Origin: Pseudescherichia sp031979925
GTDB taxonomy: Bacteria; Pseudomonadota; Gammaproteobacteria; Enterobacterales; Enterobacteriaceae
NCBI RefSeq assembly: GCF_031979925.1
Contig: NZ_DALZFB010000003.1
Location: 375,725-439,724, forward strand
Direction of reading: 5' to 3'
Length of the DNA stretch: 64,000 bases
Shown here: piece by piece, positions 25,397 to 33,551 of the stretch
Layout of the letters: each line of letters opens with the position of its first letter
Numbering within the stretch: the stretch's first letter is position 1
Translations under genes and position numbers: made by a program
The notes under the pieces: model-generated
What the model was told of the DNA's origin: nothing
What the model saw: only the letters and a program-made list of their open reading frames with translations
Database searches by the model: none

Positions 25397-25729
25397 ACTC
25401 CACCTCCGTGGTGTTCTTAGGATGTGCAGTGAAGGTAGGTTTTTCGGCGCAAAGATTTTGCAAAAATTGGCGGGGCGGATGTAAAAAAAGTATAAAAATC
25501 ACAAAGGCACAATTTAACTAATGTTTAGTATTAATTTAACTGTTTTGTAACTTTCCTACGGGAGAAATGTAAATATCAGCGCAACGGTGAAAAAATAGTG
25601 GTCGGATGAGTAGTAAAATTACCGACAAAGCGGTACTATTTTAACCAGCAAAGCTAATTGATTTTTCCGGTGAACATTGCCGACACGTCAGCCTCGTGAA
25701 GGATGACGGGGTAAAAAGGGGGAGAACGT
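25397..25729. promoter_or_regulatory. kdpFABCDE promoter region and ybfA upstream region
   Basis: This 333-base AT-rich stretch has no gene. On the minus strand it holds the KdpE-type site listed separately, about 85 bases before kdpF. The remaining 230 bases toward ybfA are AT-rich and should hold the ybfA promoter, which I cannot place exactly. Confidence 0.7.
25480..25499 (-). promoter_or_regulatory. KdpE binding site
   Basis: On the minus strand this reads ATTTTTATACTTTTTTTACA. It matches the T-rich site upstream of E. coli kdpFABC that phosphorylated KdpE protects (TTTATA/TTTACA arms), as I remember it, and is at the expected distance upstream of kdpF. Confidence 0.8.
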
Positions 25730-25936
25730 ATGTCTTTATATCAAGATTATCCAGCACATGTGATCGTTGCCCGTCGCGTTTTTGCCGTTGTGGCAGGCAT
25801 AGCGGCGCTGCCGTTTATGCTGTTCTGGAAAGATCGCGCCCGTTTTTATAGCTATCTGCACCGCGTCTGGGCGAAAACCAGCGACAAGCCGGTGTGGATG
25901 GATCAGGCCGAAAAAGTGACCTGCGATTTTTATTAA
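25730..25936 (+). CDS. ybfA: YbfA family protein
   Basis: A 68-residue protein with one N-terminal hydrophobic stretch (VARRVFAVVAGIAALPFMLFW) followed by a conserved polar tail (RARFYSYLHRVWAKTSDKPVWMDQAEK). It aligns end to end with E. coli YbfA (DUF2517), including FWKDRARFYSYLHRVW. Function is unknown. GGGGGAGAACGT precedes the start, and a strong terminator follows at 25966. Confidence 0.93.
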   Translation: MSLYQDYPAHVIVARRVFAVVAGIAALPFMLFWKDRARFYSYLHRVWAKTSDKPVWMDQAEKVTCDFY

Positions 25937-25965
25937 AGGGCAAAGCCCACACAGCAACTAAGCAA

Positions 25966-25989
25966 ACCGCCCTTCGGGGCGGTTTTTTT
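25966..25989 (+). terminator. Rho-independent terminator of ybfA
   Basis: ACCGCCC (25966-25972) pairs with GGGCGGT (25977-25983) around a TTCG tetraloop and runs into seven T. Confidence 0.93.
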
Positions 25990-26003
25990 ATGCACGGAAA
26001 GTG

Positions 26004-26030
26004 AAAAACCCCAGCAGAGCCGGGGTTTTC
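26004..26030 (-). terminator. Second terminator-like hairpin, best read on the minus strand
   Basis: AAAACCCC (26005-26012) pairs with GGGGTTTT (26022-26029). On the minus strand the stem is followed by five T, so it would stop leftward transcripts. On the plus strand there are four T. No leftward gene ends here today, which suggests a remnant of an earlier insert or protection from antisense reading. Confidence 0.6.
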
Positions 26031-26200
26031 AAAACTTTTGCCTGATATGCTTTCACTAGAACCCATGCAGCATGGGGGATGATTCGGCACTGGCTAACGT
26101 TATGAAGGCAGATTAGCGCAGAGTGATAAGCCGGTCAACTGTGAGGCTATGTAGAGCTCGGTCTGAAAAAACACTATTACCACCAGGAGCAGGAGCGAAT

Positions 26201-27145
26201 ATGCCAGGAAGCATACCGGATTACGCACCCATTCTTTCTTTATTATCCCCAGCACGGCTAGCGACAATTGACCGAACCTTTAACATACACTCCCCAATAG
26301 AAATATACGGCTTTACTATCTGGCTACAAAACGCAGCAGCTTCGCTTTATCCTCTCCTTCAACAGCTTGAGCTCATATTGCGTAATTCAATCGATAAGGC
26401 AGCAAAAGAGAGATTCGGTGAATATTGGTGGACTATTATTCGCTATGATTCCACTAAAGATAATCATACTAAATTTATTAAGGGTATTCGGAACGCTGAG
26501 TTGACGTTAAGAAAAAGGTGGCAAAACAGAGAGGCGGCACGCTTAGGATTTGACAGGCCGTCACAAGTTACCTCTTCACCCCTTACGTTTGGACATGATG
26601 ATATTATTGCTGCCACTACGTTCAGTACCTGGGAAGCGGTACTGCTTGAGGCATGGCATACCGACCTTAATCCAGATAAGCACCTCTATCTCTGGCCACT
26701 ATCCCTGACAAAAGCGTTCAGAAGGCTTAGCGTCATTGACCATCGTCCTACTGAAGCGCGTCGCAAAGTGCTTAATCTCTTAAAAGAGATTAGGGATTAC
26801 AGAAACAGGCTGTTTCACCATGACTGTATCTGGATCAAATCCAAAAGCGTTGATGTGCAAACAGCAATTGAATCAATACGAGAAAAAATTAACCTTATTG
26901 AGAAACTAATAATATCTATAAGCCCGGCTACATATAAAGCATTAGATGCCTGGGGCCTGTTTACCAGTGCGCGAAGAGTATGTTCCGTCGAAGAGTTAAG
27001 AATGTATACACACCTCGATTATCCTGGCGTGTGTGAAGCTGATACCGCTGTTCTCGACAAACTTCTTCAACAGACCGGGTATGGGAAGTTTTCAGTACCG
27101 CTTATGCTTAAAAAGCAGGCGTGCATATTTTATCAACTTAGATAA
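26201..27145 (+). CDS. Abi-type HEPN protein (candidate phage-defence ribonuclease)
   Basis: The predicted start is ATG 26201, with a strong GGAGCAGGAGCG site, giving 314 residues; the frame is open 26 codons further upstream without a good ribosome site. Features of Abi-like (Abi_2/AbiF-type) proteins are an N-terminal LQQLELILRNSID and a C-terminal RNRLFHH (residues 201-207), which fits the HEPN RxxxxH catalytic motif. HEPN proteins of this kind are RNA-cleaving toxins in abortive infection. The gene is clearly AT-richer than both flanks and occupies the site of rhsC in E. coli K-12, so it was probably acquired. No second protein gene accompanies it. The family call is from motifs only. Confidence 0.7.
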   Translation: MPGSIPDYAPILSLLSPARLATIDRTFNIHSPIEIYGFTIWLQNAAASLYPLLQQLELILRNSIDKAAKERFGEYWWTIIRYDSTKDNHTKFIKGIRNAELTLRKRWQNREAARLGFDRPSQVTSSPLTFGHDDIIAATTFSTWEAVLLEAWHTDLNPDKHLYLWPLSLTKAFRRLSVIDHRPTEARRKVLNLLKEIRDYRNRLFHHDCIWIKSKSVDVQTAIESIREKINLIEKLIISISPATYKALDAWGLFTSARRVCSVEELRMYTHLDYPGVCEADTAVLDKLLQQTGYGKFSVPLMLKKQACIFYQLR

Positions 27146-27234
27146 GCGGCATTTATTTGTTTGCTTCTTGGTATAACCATCGCGAATTCCTTCTCACTCC
27201 GGCTACACTTACAGAGAGTCTATAAGGAGCCGCT

Positions 27235-28191
27235 ATGAGTGAGAAAATCCCTGTTGGCATCAGTGCCTGTCTGTTAGGGGAGACCGTGCGTTTTGACGGA
27301 GGGCATAAGCGACTGGCCTTTGCCGTGGAAGAGCTGTCGTCGTTAGTTCGATTTGAGCCAGTCTGTCCGGAGATGGCCATCGGCCTGCCGGTTCCCCGTC
27401 CTGCACTGCGGCTGGTTAAAATGCCAGAAGGTGAAAAGGCGCTGCGCTTTAGCGACGGGCGAGAGGGCGATCTGACTCAGCCGATGCATGACTATGCGCA
27501 AAAGCGTGTCAGCCAGTTCGAGCATCTCTGCGGCTACATCGTCTGTGCAAAATCGCCCAGCTGCGGCATGGAGCGGGTGCGCGTCTACGATGCCGATGGC
27601 AAAAACAACCGCAAGGCCGGGCGCGGGATCTATACCGAAGTATTAATGCAAACGTACCCCTGGCTGCCTGTGGAAGAGGATGGCCGCCTGCACGATCCGC
27701 TGATCCGGGAAAACTTTGTTGAGCGTATCTACGCCCTGCACGAACTTAACGGCGTACGCGAGCGTGGACTGACGCGCGGGGAGCTGATCGCCTATCACAG
27801 CCGCTATAAGCTTCTGCTGCTGGCCCACTCCCAACCCAAGTACCGCGAGCTGGGACGCTTTGTGGCAGCCATTCACGAGTGGGAATCTCTCGATGAGTGG
27901 TTTGTTGAGTATCGCCAGCGGCTGATGGATCTGCTCTCTCACCAGGCCACCCGCCGCAACCACACCAATGTGCTGATGCATGTCCAGGGCTACTTCCGTA
28001 AGCAGCTTAATGCCCGTCAGCGCGAGGAGCTGTCCTCCCTCATTGAGCGCTATCGGCAGGGCACCCAGCCGCTGCTCGCCCCGGTGACGCTGCTCAAGCA
28101 CTACATGGCCGAATTCCCCGATGCATATCTCGCCGGGCAACGCTACTTTGACCCGTGGCCAGAGACGCTGCGCCTTCGTTACGGACATTAA
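27235..28191 (+). CDS. ybgA: TudS/DUF1722 fusion protein (YbgA family, RudS-like tRNA 4-thiouridine desulfidase)
   Basis: A 318-residue two-domain protein. Residues 1-150 are the DUF523/TudS domain, with the three cluster cysteines Cys12 (SACLLG), Cys44 (PVCPEM) and Cys110 (KSPSCG) that should hold a [4Fe-4S] centre. About 180-300 are the DUF1722 domain (YRELGRFVA...LMHVQGYFRKQLNARQREEL). E. coli K-12 YbgA has only the DUF1722 part, so this is the full-length form. Full-length fusions (RudS) remove sulfur from 4-thiouridine in tRNA. It is 12 bases upstream of phr and likely co-transcribed, which would join tRNA near-UV-sensor demodification with photorepair. Confidence 0.85.
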   Translation: MSEKIPVGISACLLGETVRFDGGHKRLAFAVEELSSLVRFEPVCPEMAIGLPVPRPALRLVKMPEGEKALRFSDGREGDLTQPMHDYAQKRVSQFEHLCGYIVCAKSPSCGMERVRVYDADGKNNRKAGRGIYTEVLMQTYPWLPVEEDGRLHDPLIRENFVERIYALHELNGVRERGLTRGELIAYHSRYKLLLLAHSQPKYRELGRFVAAIHEWESLDEWFVEYRQRLMDLLSHQATRRNHTNVLMHVQGYFRKQLNARQREELSSLIERYRQGTQPLLAPVTLLKHYMAEFPDAYLAGQRYFDPWPETLRLRYGH

Positions 28192-28203
28192 TTCAGGAGC
28201 TGT

Positions 28204-29622
28204 ATGACCACCCATCTGGTCTGGTTTCGCGCGGATCTTCGCGTGAAGGATAACCTTGCCCTCGCTGCCGCCTGCCGCGATCGCCACGCGAACGTGCTGG
28301 CACTCTTTATCTCGACTCCTAAACAGTGGGAGAAGCACGAGATGGCGGCGCGGCAGGCGGCGTTTATGCAGTCCCATCTTCACAGTCTTCAGCAGGGGCT
28401 GGCGGAAAAGGGGATCCCGCTGCTGTTCGTCGAGGTAGATGATTTTGACGCCAGCGTGGGGGCGGTAAAAAAGGTTTGCGAGGAGCACGGCGTTACGCAC
28501 CTCTTCTACAACTATCAGTACGAACTTAACGAACGTCAGCGCGATGCTGCCGTTGAGCGGGCGCTGTCTGATGTCACCTTTCAGGGGCTGGATGACAGCG
28601 TTATGCTTGCCCCCGGCAGCGTGATGACCGGCGATCGGCAGATGTATAAAGTCTTTACTCCCTATAAAAACGCTTTTCTACGCAGGCTCCGGGAGGATCT
28701 ACCTGAGTGCGTGCCTGCACCCGCCGTGCGTGAAGGCGGGGCGCTAAGCGACGCGCTGGAGCCGCTTACTCTCAACTACCCACAGCACAATTTCGATGCC
28801 AGCCTCTTTCCGGCGACTGAGCAGGCGGCGGTTGAGCGGCTGCGCGAGTTTTGCCGGAACGAAGTAGGGGAGTATGAGGCCCAGCGTGATTTTCCCGCGC
28901 TTGATGCGACCAGTCGGCTCTCGGCCTGCCTGGCGCTGGGCGTCATCTCTCCGCGCCAGTGCCTGCATCGGCTGCTGGCGGAGCAGCCCGAGGCGCTGAA
29001 CGGCGGTGCGGGCGCGGTCTGGCTGAATGAGCTTATCTGGCGCGACTTTTACCGTCATCTGATGACCTGGTATCCCGATCTCTGCAAGCATCGACCCTTT
29101 ATCCCCTGGACCGAACGCGTGCAGTGGCAAAATCATCCGGAACATTTGCAGGCCTGGCAGGCGGGGCGCACCGGCTACCCTATTGTCGATGCGGCCATGA
29201 GGCAGATGAATAATACCGGCTGGATGCATAACCGCCTGCGGATGATTACCGCCAGCTTCCTGGTGAAAGACTTACTGATCGACTGGCGCGTCGGAGAGCG
29301 CTATTTTATCTCTCAGCTTATTGATGGCGATCTGGCCGCCAACAACGGCGGCTGGCAGTGGGCGGCATCAACCGGTACCGATGCCGCGCCCTATTTTCGC
29401 ATCTTTAACCCCACTACCCAGGGCGAAAAGTTTGATAAGCGCGGCGAGTTTATCCGCCAGTGGCTACCCGAGCTGGCGGAGGTGCCTGAGGCATCGCTGC
29501 ACGATCCCTGGGCATGGGCGGATAAGCAGGGCGTGACGCTGGACTATCCCCGCCCGGTGGTCGATCATAAACAGGCCCGCACGGCCACCCTGGCCGCGTA
29601 TGAAGCCGCAAGAAAATCGTAG
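28204..29622 (+). CDS. phr: Deoxyribodipyrimidine photolyase
   Basis: A 472-residue CPD photolyase, E. coli length. The N-terminal alpha/beta domain opens TTHLVWFRADLRVKDNLAL (antenna MTHF binding). The C-terminal helical FAD domain has TSRLSACLALGVISPRQCL, WLNELIWRDFYRHLM, the WMHNRLRMITASFLVKDLLIDW core and NNGGWQWAASTGTDAAPYFRIFNP. It repairs cyclobutane dimers using blue light. In E. coli dtpD (ybgH) follows; here ybgI follows after 9 bases. Confidence 0.97.
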   Translation: MTTHLVWFRADLRVKDNLALAAACRDRHANVLALFISTPKQWEKHEMAARQAAFMQSHLHSLQQGLAEKGIPLLFVEVDDFDASVGAVKKVCEEHGVTHLFYNYQYELNERQRDAAVERALSDVTFQGLDDSVMLAPGSVMTGDRQMYKVFTPYKNAFLRRLREDLPECVPAPAVREGGALSDALEPLTLNYPQHNFDASLFPATEQAAVERLREFCRNEVGEYEAQRDFPALDATSRLSACLALGVISPRQCLHRLLAEQPEALNGGAGAVWLNELIWRDFYRHLMTWYPDLCKHRPFIPWTERVQWQNHPEHLQAWQAGRTGYPIVDAAMRQMNNTGWMHNRLRMITASFLVKDLLIDWRVGERYFISQLIDGDLAANNGGWQWAASTGTDAAPYFRIFNPTTQGEKFDKRGEFIRQWLPELAEVPEASLHDPWAWADKQGVTLDYPRPVVDHKQARTATLAAYEAARKS

Positions 29623-29631
29623 AGAGGGATG

Positions 29632-30375
29632 ATGAACAACACCGAACTGGAACGCCTGATTAATGACAAGCTTAACAGCGCGACCTTCAGTGACTACGCC
29701 CCCAACGGCCTGCAGGTCGAGGGACGTGATGAAGTACGAAAAATTATTACCGGCGTAACTGCCAGCCAGGCGCTGATCGATGAAGCAATCCGCCAGCAGG
29801 CCGATGCGATCATCGTCCATCACGGCTACTTCTGGAAAGGGGAGTCGCCTACCATTCGCGGCATGAAGCGCAATCGCCTCAAGGCCCTGCTCGCCAACGA
29901 TATCAACCTCTACGGCTGGCATCTGCCGCTGGATGCCCACCCGGAGCTGGGTAATAACGTTCAGCTGGCGGCGCTGTTAGGCATTACCGTGAAAGGCGAA
30001 ATTGAGCCGCTGGTGCCCTGGGGCGAGCTGGCGATGCCGGTGCCTGGCCTCGAGCTGGCGTCGTGGATCGAAGCCCGGCTTGGCCGTCGACCGCTGTGGA
30101 GCGGCGATACCGGCCCAGCTGAAGTCCGCCGCGTGGCATGGTGTACCGGCGGCGGCCAGAGCTTTATCGACAGCGCCGCCCGTTTCGGCGTCGATGCCTT
30201 TATCACCGGCGAGGTCTCCGAGCAGACCATCCACAGCGCCCGGGAGCAGGGGCTGCACTTCTACGCGGCGGGGCATCACGCCACCGAACGCGGCGGCATC
30301 CGCGCGCTCAGCGAGTGGCTGACCGAAAATACGGATTTAGACGTTACCTTTATCGATATTCCCAATCCGGCATGA
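29632..30375 (+). CDS. ybgI: YbgI, NIF3-family metal-binding protein
   Basis: A 247-residue Nif3/DUF34 protein. The two-metal site residues appear in VHHGYFWKGE, DAHPELGNN and GHHATERGG. The ATG at 29632 is chosen over 29629 because it gives E. coli's length and better spacing from AGAGG. E. coli YbgI binds a di-metal centre and forms a ring; its enzymatic role is uncertain, though it has been linked to radiation resistance and GTP cyclohydrolase-like biology. It precedes the 5-oxoprolinase genes. Confidence 0.92.
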   Translation: MNNTELERLINDKLNSATFSDYAPNGLQVEGRDEVRKIITGVTASQALIDEAIRQQADAIIVHHGYFWKGESPTIRGMKRNRLKALLANDINLYGWHLPLDAHPELGNNVQLAALLGITVKGEIEPLVPWGELAMPVPGLELASWIEARLGRRPLWSGDTGPAEVRRVAWCTGGGQSFIDSAARFGVDAFITGEVSEQTIHSAREQGLHFYAAGHHATERGGIRALSEWLTENTDLDVTFIDIPNPA

Positions 30376-30390
30376 TGCAAGGGGGACTAA

Positions 30391-31047
30391 GTGCAGCGAG
30401 CGCGTTGTTATCTGTTAGGTGAGACCGCCGTGGTTCTGGAGCTTGAGCCTCCGGTCACCATGGCCAGCCAGAAGCGTATCTGGCGACTGGCCCAGCGGGT
30501 GGTCGAAATGCCCAATGTTGTCGATGTGATCCCCGGTATGAACAACGTCACCGTTGTGCTGGCGGATCCGCAGGAGAGAGCGCTGGACGCCATCGAGCGG
30601 CTACAGCGCTGGTGGGAGGAGAGCGAGGCTCTGGAGCCTGAGTCGCGCTTTATTGAGATCCCGGTAGTCTACGGCGGCGCGGCGGGGCCGGATCTACCCG
30701 TGGTGGCAGAGCACAGCCGTCTTAGCGAAAGGCAGGTGGTTGAGCTGCATGCCTCCACCGAATACGTGGTCTGGTTCCTCGGCTTCCAGCCGGGCTTCCC
30801 CTATCTGGGGGGCCTCCCGGAGGCGCTGCATACGCCGCGCCGGGCAGAGCCGCGCCTCTCTGTACCCGCCGGTTCGGTGGGTATCGGCGGAGAGCAGACC
30901 GGGATCTACCCCCTGGCAACGCCGGGGGGCTGGCAGCTAATTGGCCATACGCCGCTGGCGCTGTTCGATCCTGATAACAACGATCCCGTACTATTGCGCC
31001 CCGGCGACCGGGTGCGCTTTGTTCCGCAGAAGGAGGGCGTATGCTGA
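30391..31047 (+). CDS. pxpB: 5-Oxoprolinase subunit PxpB
   Basis: A 218-residue protein (former YbgJ, allophanate hydrolase subunit 1 fold), translated from GTG 30391. Seen: WFLGFQPGFPYLGGLPE, VPAGSVGIGGEQTGIYP and the C-terminal PGGWQLIGHTPLALF. With PxpC and PxpA it hydrolyses 5-oxoproline (pyroglutamate) to glutamate with ATP. It overlaps pxpC by 7 bases. 5-oxoproline forms spontaneously from glutamine and glutamate, so this is a housekeeping detoxification. Confidence 0.95.
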   Translation: MQRARCYLLGETAVVLELEPPVTMASQKRIWRLAQRVVEMPNVVDVIPGMNNVTVVLADPQERALDAIERLQRWWEESEALEPESRFIEIPVVYGGAAGPDLPVVAEHSRLSERQVVELHASTEYVVWFLGFQPGFPYLGGLPEALHTPRRAEPRLSVPAGSVGIGGEQTGIYPLATPGGWQLIGHTPLALFDPDNNDPVLLRPGDRVRFVPQKEGVC

Positions 31048-31973
31048 CGGTGATTCGCGCCGGGATGTACACCTCGGTGCAGGGCGGTAAACGCAAGGGG
31101 CTGCGCCAGTCCGGCATCAGCTACTGCGGCGCACTGGATGCCCCAGCGCTGGAGATTGCCAACGCGCTGGTGGGTAACGCCGCCGACGATGCGGCTCTGG
31201 AGATGACGCTTGGCCAGAGCGAGTTTGAGTTCAACCATGATGGCTGGTTTGCCCTCACCGGTGCGGGCTGCGACGCGACGCTGGACGGTAAGGCGGTGTG
31301 GACCGGATGGCGGCATCAGGCCCGCGCTGGTCAAAGACTGGTGCTTAGACGCCCCCGGCATGGGATGCGCAGCTACCTGGCGGTAGCGGGCGGTTTCGAT
31401 GTGCCTGAGGTGATGGGATCCTACAGCACCGACCTGAAGGTAGGTATCGGTGGCTTTGCCGGACGGCTGTTGCAGGATGGCGATCGGCTGCCGATCCGCG
31501 CCTGCGAGCGCCGCTTTTCTGGCCCGCAGGGGGTGAAGCAGCTCCTGTGGGGTAACCGCATTCGCGCCCTGCCGGGGCCGGAGTACCAGTCGTTCGATAC
31601 CGCCTCGCAGGAGGCCCTGTGGCGGTTGCCCTGGCAGCTTAGCCCGCAGAGTAACCGCATGGGCTACCGTCTTCAGGGGCCGCAGCTTAAGCGGCGTGAA
31701 GAGCGGGAGCTGCTCTCCCACGGTCTGGTTCCCGGCGTGATCCAGGTCCCGCATAACGGCCAGCCGATCGTGCTGATGAATGATGCCCAGACCACCGGCG
31801 GCTATCCGCGTATCGCCTGCATTATCGAGGCGGACATGTATCACCTGGGACAGATTCGTCTTGGCGATCCTATCCACCTTGTTCCCTGTACCCTGGAGGA
31901 TGCGCTCCGTGCCCGCCGCGAGCAGCGGCTATTCCTTGACCAGCTGGCGCGAGGTCTGCGTGCTGACGATTGA
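31041..31973 (+). CDS. pxpC: 5-Oxoprolinase subunit PxpC
   Basis: A 310-residue protein (former YbgK, allophanate hydrolase subunit 2/biotin-dependent carboxyltransferase fold). Typical stretches are GMYTSVQGGKRKGLRQSG, DAPALEIANALVGNA and MNDAQTTGGYPRIACII. Overlaps with pxpB (7 bases) and pxpA (14 bases) indicate strict co-translation of the three subunits. Confidence 0.95.
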   Translation: MLTVIRAGMYTSVQGGKRKGLRQSGISYCGALDAPALEIANALVGNAADDAALEMTLGQSEFEFNHDGWFALTGAGCDATLDGKAVWTGWRHQARAGQRLVLRRPRHGMRSYLAVAGGFDVPEVMGSYSTDLKVGIGGFAGRLLQDGDRLPIRACERRFSGPQGVKQLLWGNRIRALPGPEYQSFDTASQEALWRLPWQLSPQSNRMGYRLQGPQLKRREERELLSHGLVPGVIQVPHNGQPIVLMNDAQTTGGYPRIACIIEADMYHLGQIRLGDPIHLVPCTLEDALRARREQRLFLDQLARGLRADD

Positions 31974-32700
31974 TCTCAACGCCGACCTCGGGGAGGGGAG
32001 CGCCAGCGACAGCGCTCTGCTACAGCTGGTCTCCTCGGCCAACATCGCCTGCGGCTTTCACGCGGGCGATGCGCAAACCATGCTGACCTGCGTCCGCGAG
32101 GCGCTGAAGAACGGCGTAGCGGTGGGCGCGCACCCCAGCTTTCCCGACAGGCAGAATTTTGGCCGTACGGCGATGACTTTGCCGCCGGAGACCGTCTATG
32201 CGCAAACCCTCTACCAGGCGGGGGCGTTGGCGGCGATCGTGCACGCTGAAGGCGGGACGATGAGGCACGTTAAGCCGCACGGCATGCTTTATAACCAGGC
32301 GGCGAAGGATCCGGCTCTCGCCGATGCGATTGCCCGAGCGGTGCACGCCTGCGATCCCGATTTGATTCTGGTTGGGCTGGCGGGCAGCGAGCTTATCCGC
32401 GCCGGGGAGCGTTACGGTCTGCAAACTCGGGAAGAGGTCTTTGCCGACCGGGGCTATATAAGCGACGGATCGCTGGTGCCGCGCGCGCAGCCGGGGGCGC
32501 TGATTAGCGATGAAGCCCAGGCCCTGACGCAAACCCTGGAGATGGTGCAGGCCGGGCGGGTGAAAAGCATTCAGGGCCAGTGGACAAAGGTCAACGCTCA
32601 GACGGTATGCCTGCACGGCGACGGCGAGCACGCCCTGGCCTTTGCCCGCAGCCTGCGGGAGGCCTTTGCCGCCAGGCATATCACCGTCACCGCCAGTTAA
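31960..32700 (+). CDS. pxpA: 5-Oxoprolinase subunit PxpA
   Basis: A 246-residue LamB/YcsF-family protein. The start is GTG 31960, with GAGG at 31951, inside the end of pxpC; the frame extends further upstream but only because it runs under pxpC. Seen: IDLNADLGEG, NIACGFHAGDA, GAHPSFPDRQNFGR, HVKPHGMLYNQ and the C-terminal CLHGDGEHAL. It completes the pyroglutamate-opening complex. E. coli PxpA is 244 residues. Confidence 0.93.
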   Translation: MLTIDLNADLGEGSASDSALLQLVSSANIACGFHAGDAQTMLTCVREALKNGVAVGAHPSFPDRQNFGRTAMTLPPETVYAQTLYQAGALAAIVHAEGGTMRHVKPHGMLYNQAAKDPALADAIARAVHACDPDLILVGLAGSELIRAGERYGLQTREEVFADRGYISDGSLVPRAQPGALISDEAQALTQTLEMVQAGRVKSIQGQWTKVNAQTVCLHGDGEHALAFARSLREAFAARHITVTAS

Positions 32701-32717
32701 TTGAATAAGGAGAGCGT

Positions 32718-33509
32718 ATGCCGGAAGGCCCCGAGATCCGCCGGGCAGCGGACAGCCTTGAAAAAGCCATCCAGGGCAAACCGCTAACCGAAGCCTGGTT
32801 TGCCTATGAACATCTGAAGCCCTGGGAGTCGCAGCTCGCCGGGCAGTACGTTGAACGTATCGAAACGCGTGGTAAAGCGCTGCTGACGCATTTCTCTGGC
32901 GGCATGACCCTCTACAGCCACAACCAGCTCTATGGCGTCTGGCGAGTCGTGAAGGCGGGCGAGGAGCCGCAAACAACGCGCATCCTGCGGGTCAAACTGG
33001 CCGTCGCCGATAAAGCTATTCTGCTCTACAGCGCCTCGGATATTGAGATGCTGACCCCGGAGCAGCTGGCTACCCATCCGTTTCTACAGCGCGTAGGGCC
33101 GGACGTGCTCGATTCTGATTTGGACATAGCGACGGTCCGGGAGCGGCTGACCTCTCCCCGTTTCCGCCGTCGTCAGTTTTCCGGCCTGCTGCTGGATCAG
33201 GCTTTTCTCGCCGGGCTGGGTAACTATCTGCGGATCGAAATTCTTTGGGCCACCGAGCTGGCACCCACTCACCGCGCGGCCGATCTCAGCGAGATGCAGC
33301 TGGATGCCCTGGCCAGCGCGCTGTTAGAGGTGCCGCGTCTCTCCTACCGCACTCGCGGCAAGGTCAATGAGAAGCGCCACCATGGGGCACTGTTTCGCTT
33401 TAACGTGTTTCATCGGGCAGGAAAGAAATGCAGTCGCTGCGGGGGAGTTATCGAGAAGACAACCCTGTCATCAAGACCGTTTTATTGGTGTCCGGGGTGC
33501 CAAAAATAG
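32718..33509 (+). CDS. nei: Endonuclease VIII (DNA glycosylase/AP lyase)
   Basis: A 263-residue Fpg/Nei enzyme. MPEGPEIRRA supplies the Pro catalytic N-terminus (Pro2, Glu3) after Met removal. The helix-two-turn-helix region is LLDQAFLAGLGNYLRIEILW. A C-terminal zinc finger has two CxxC pairs (KKCSRCGGVI, WCPGCQ). It excises oxidised pyrimidines. The next gene is gltA; E. coli's abrB is absent. Confidence 0.97.
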   Translation: MPEGPEIRRAADSLEKAIQGKPLTEAWFAYEHLKPWESQLAGQYVERIETRGKALLTHFSGGMTLYSHNQLYGVWRVVKAGEEPQTTRILRVKLAVADKAILLYSASDIEMLTPEQLATHPFLQRVGPDVLDSDLDIATVRERLTSPRFRRRQFSGLLLDQAFLAGLGNYLRIEILWATELAPTHRAADLSEMQLDALASALLEVPRLSYRTRGKVNEKRHHGALFRFNVFHRAGKKCSRCGGVIEKTTLSSRPFYWCPGCQK

Positions 33510-33535
33510 GCCCGGCAAGCTTAGCGCCGCCGGGC
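33510..33535. repeat. REP-like palindrome between nei and gltA
   Basis: GCCCGGCAAGC...GCGCCGCCGGGC is a palindromic unit at the convergent 3' ends of nei and gltA. It may also serve as terminator for both. Confidence 0.7.
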
Positions 33536-33551
33536 AGATCAGAAGAGCAGC

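Larger units (their letters stand above)
25937..26200 (+). other. Structured intergenic segment upstream of the Abi-type gene
   Basis: This stretch has three hairpins: the ybfA terminator (25966-25989), a second near-symmetrical one (26005-26029), and CCCATGCAGCATGGG further on (near 26064-26078). About 120 bases without an ORF then lead to the Abi start. Several Abi_2/AbiF-type HEPN genes are reported with an upstream structured RNA, so this stretch could encode one. I cannot show that it is transcribed. Confidence 0.4.
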
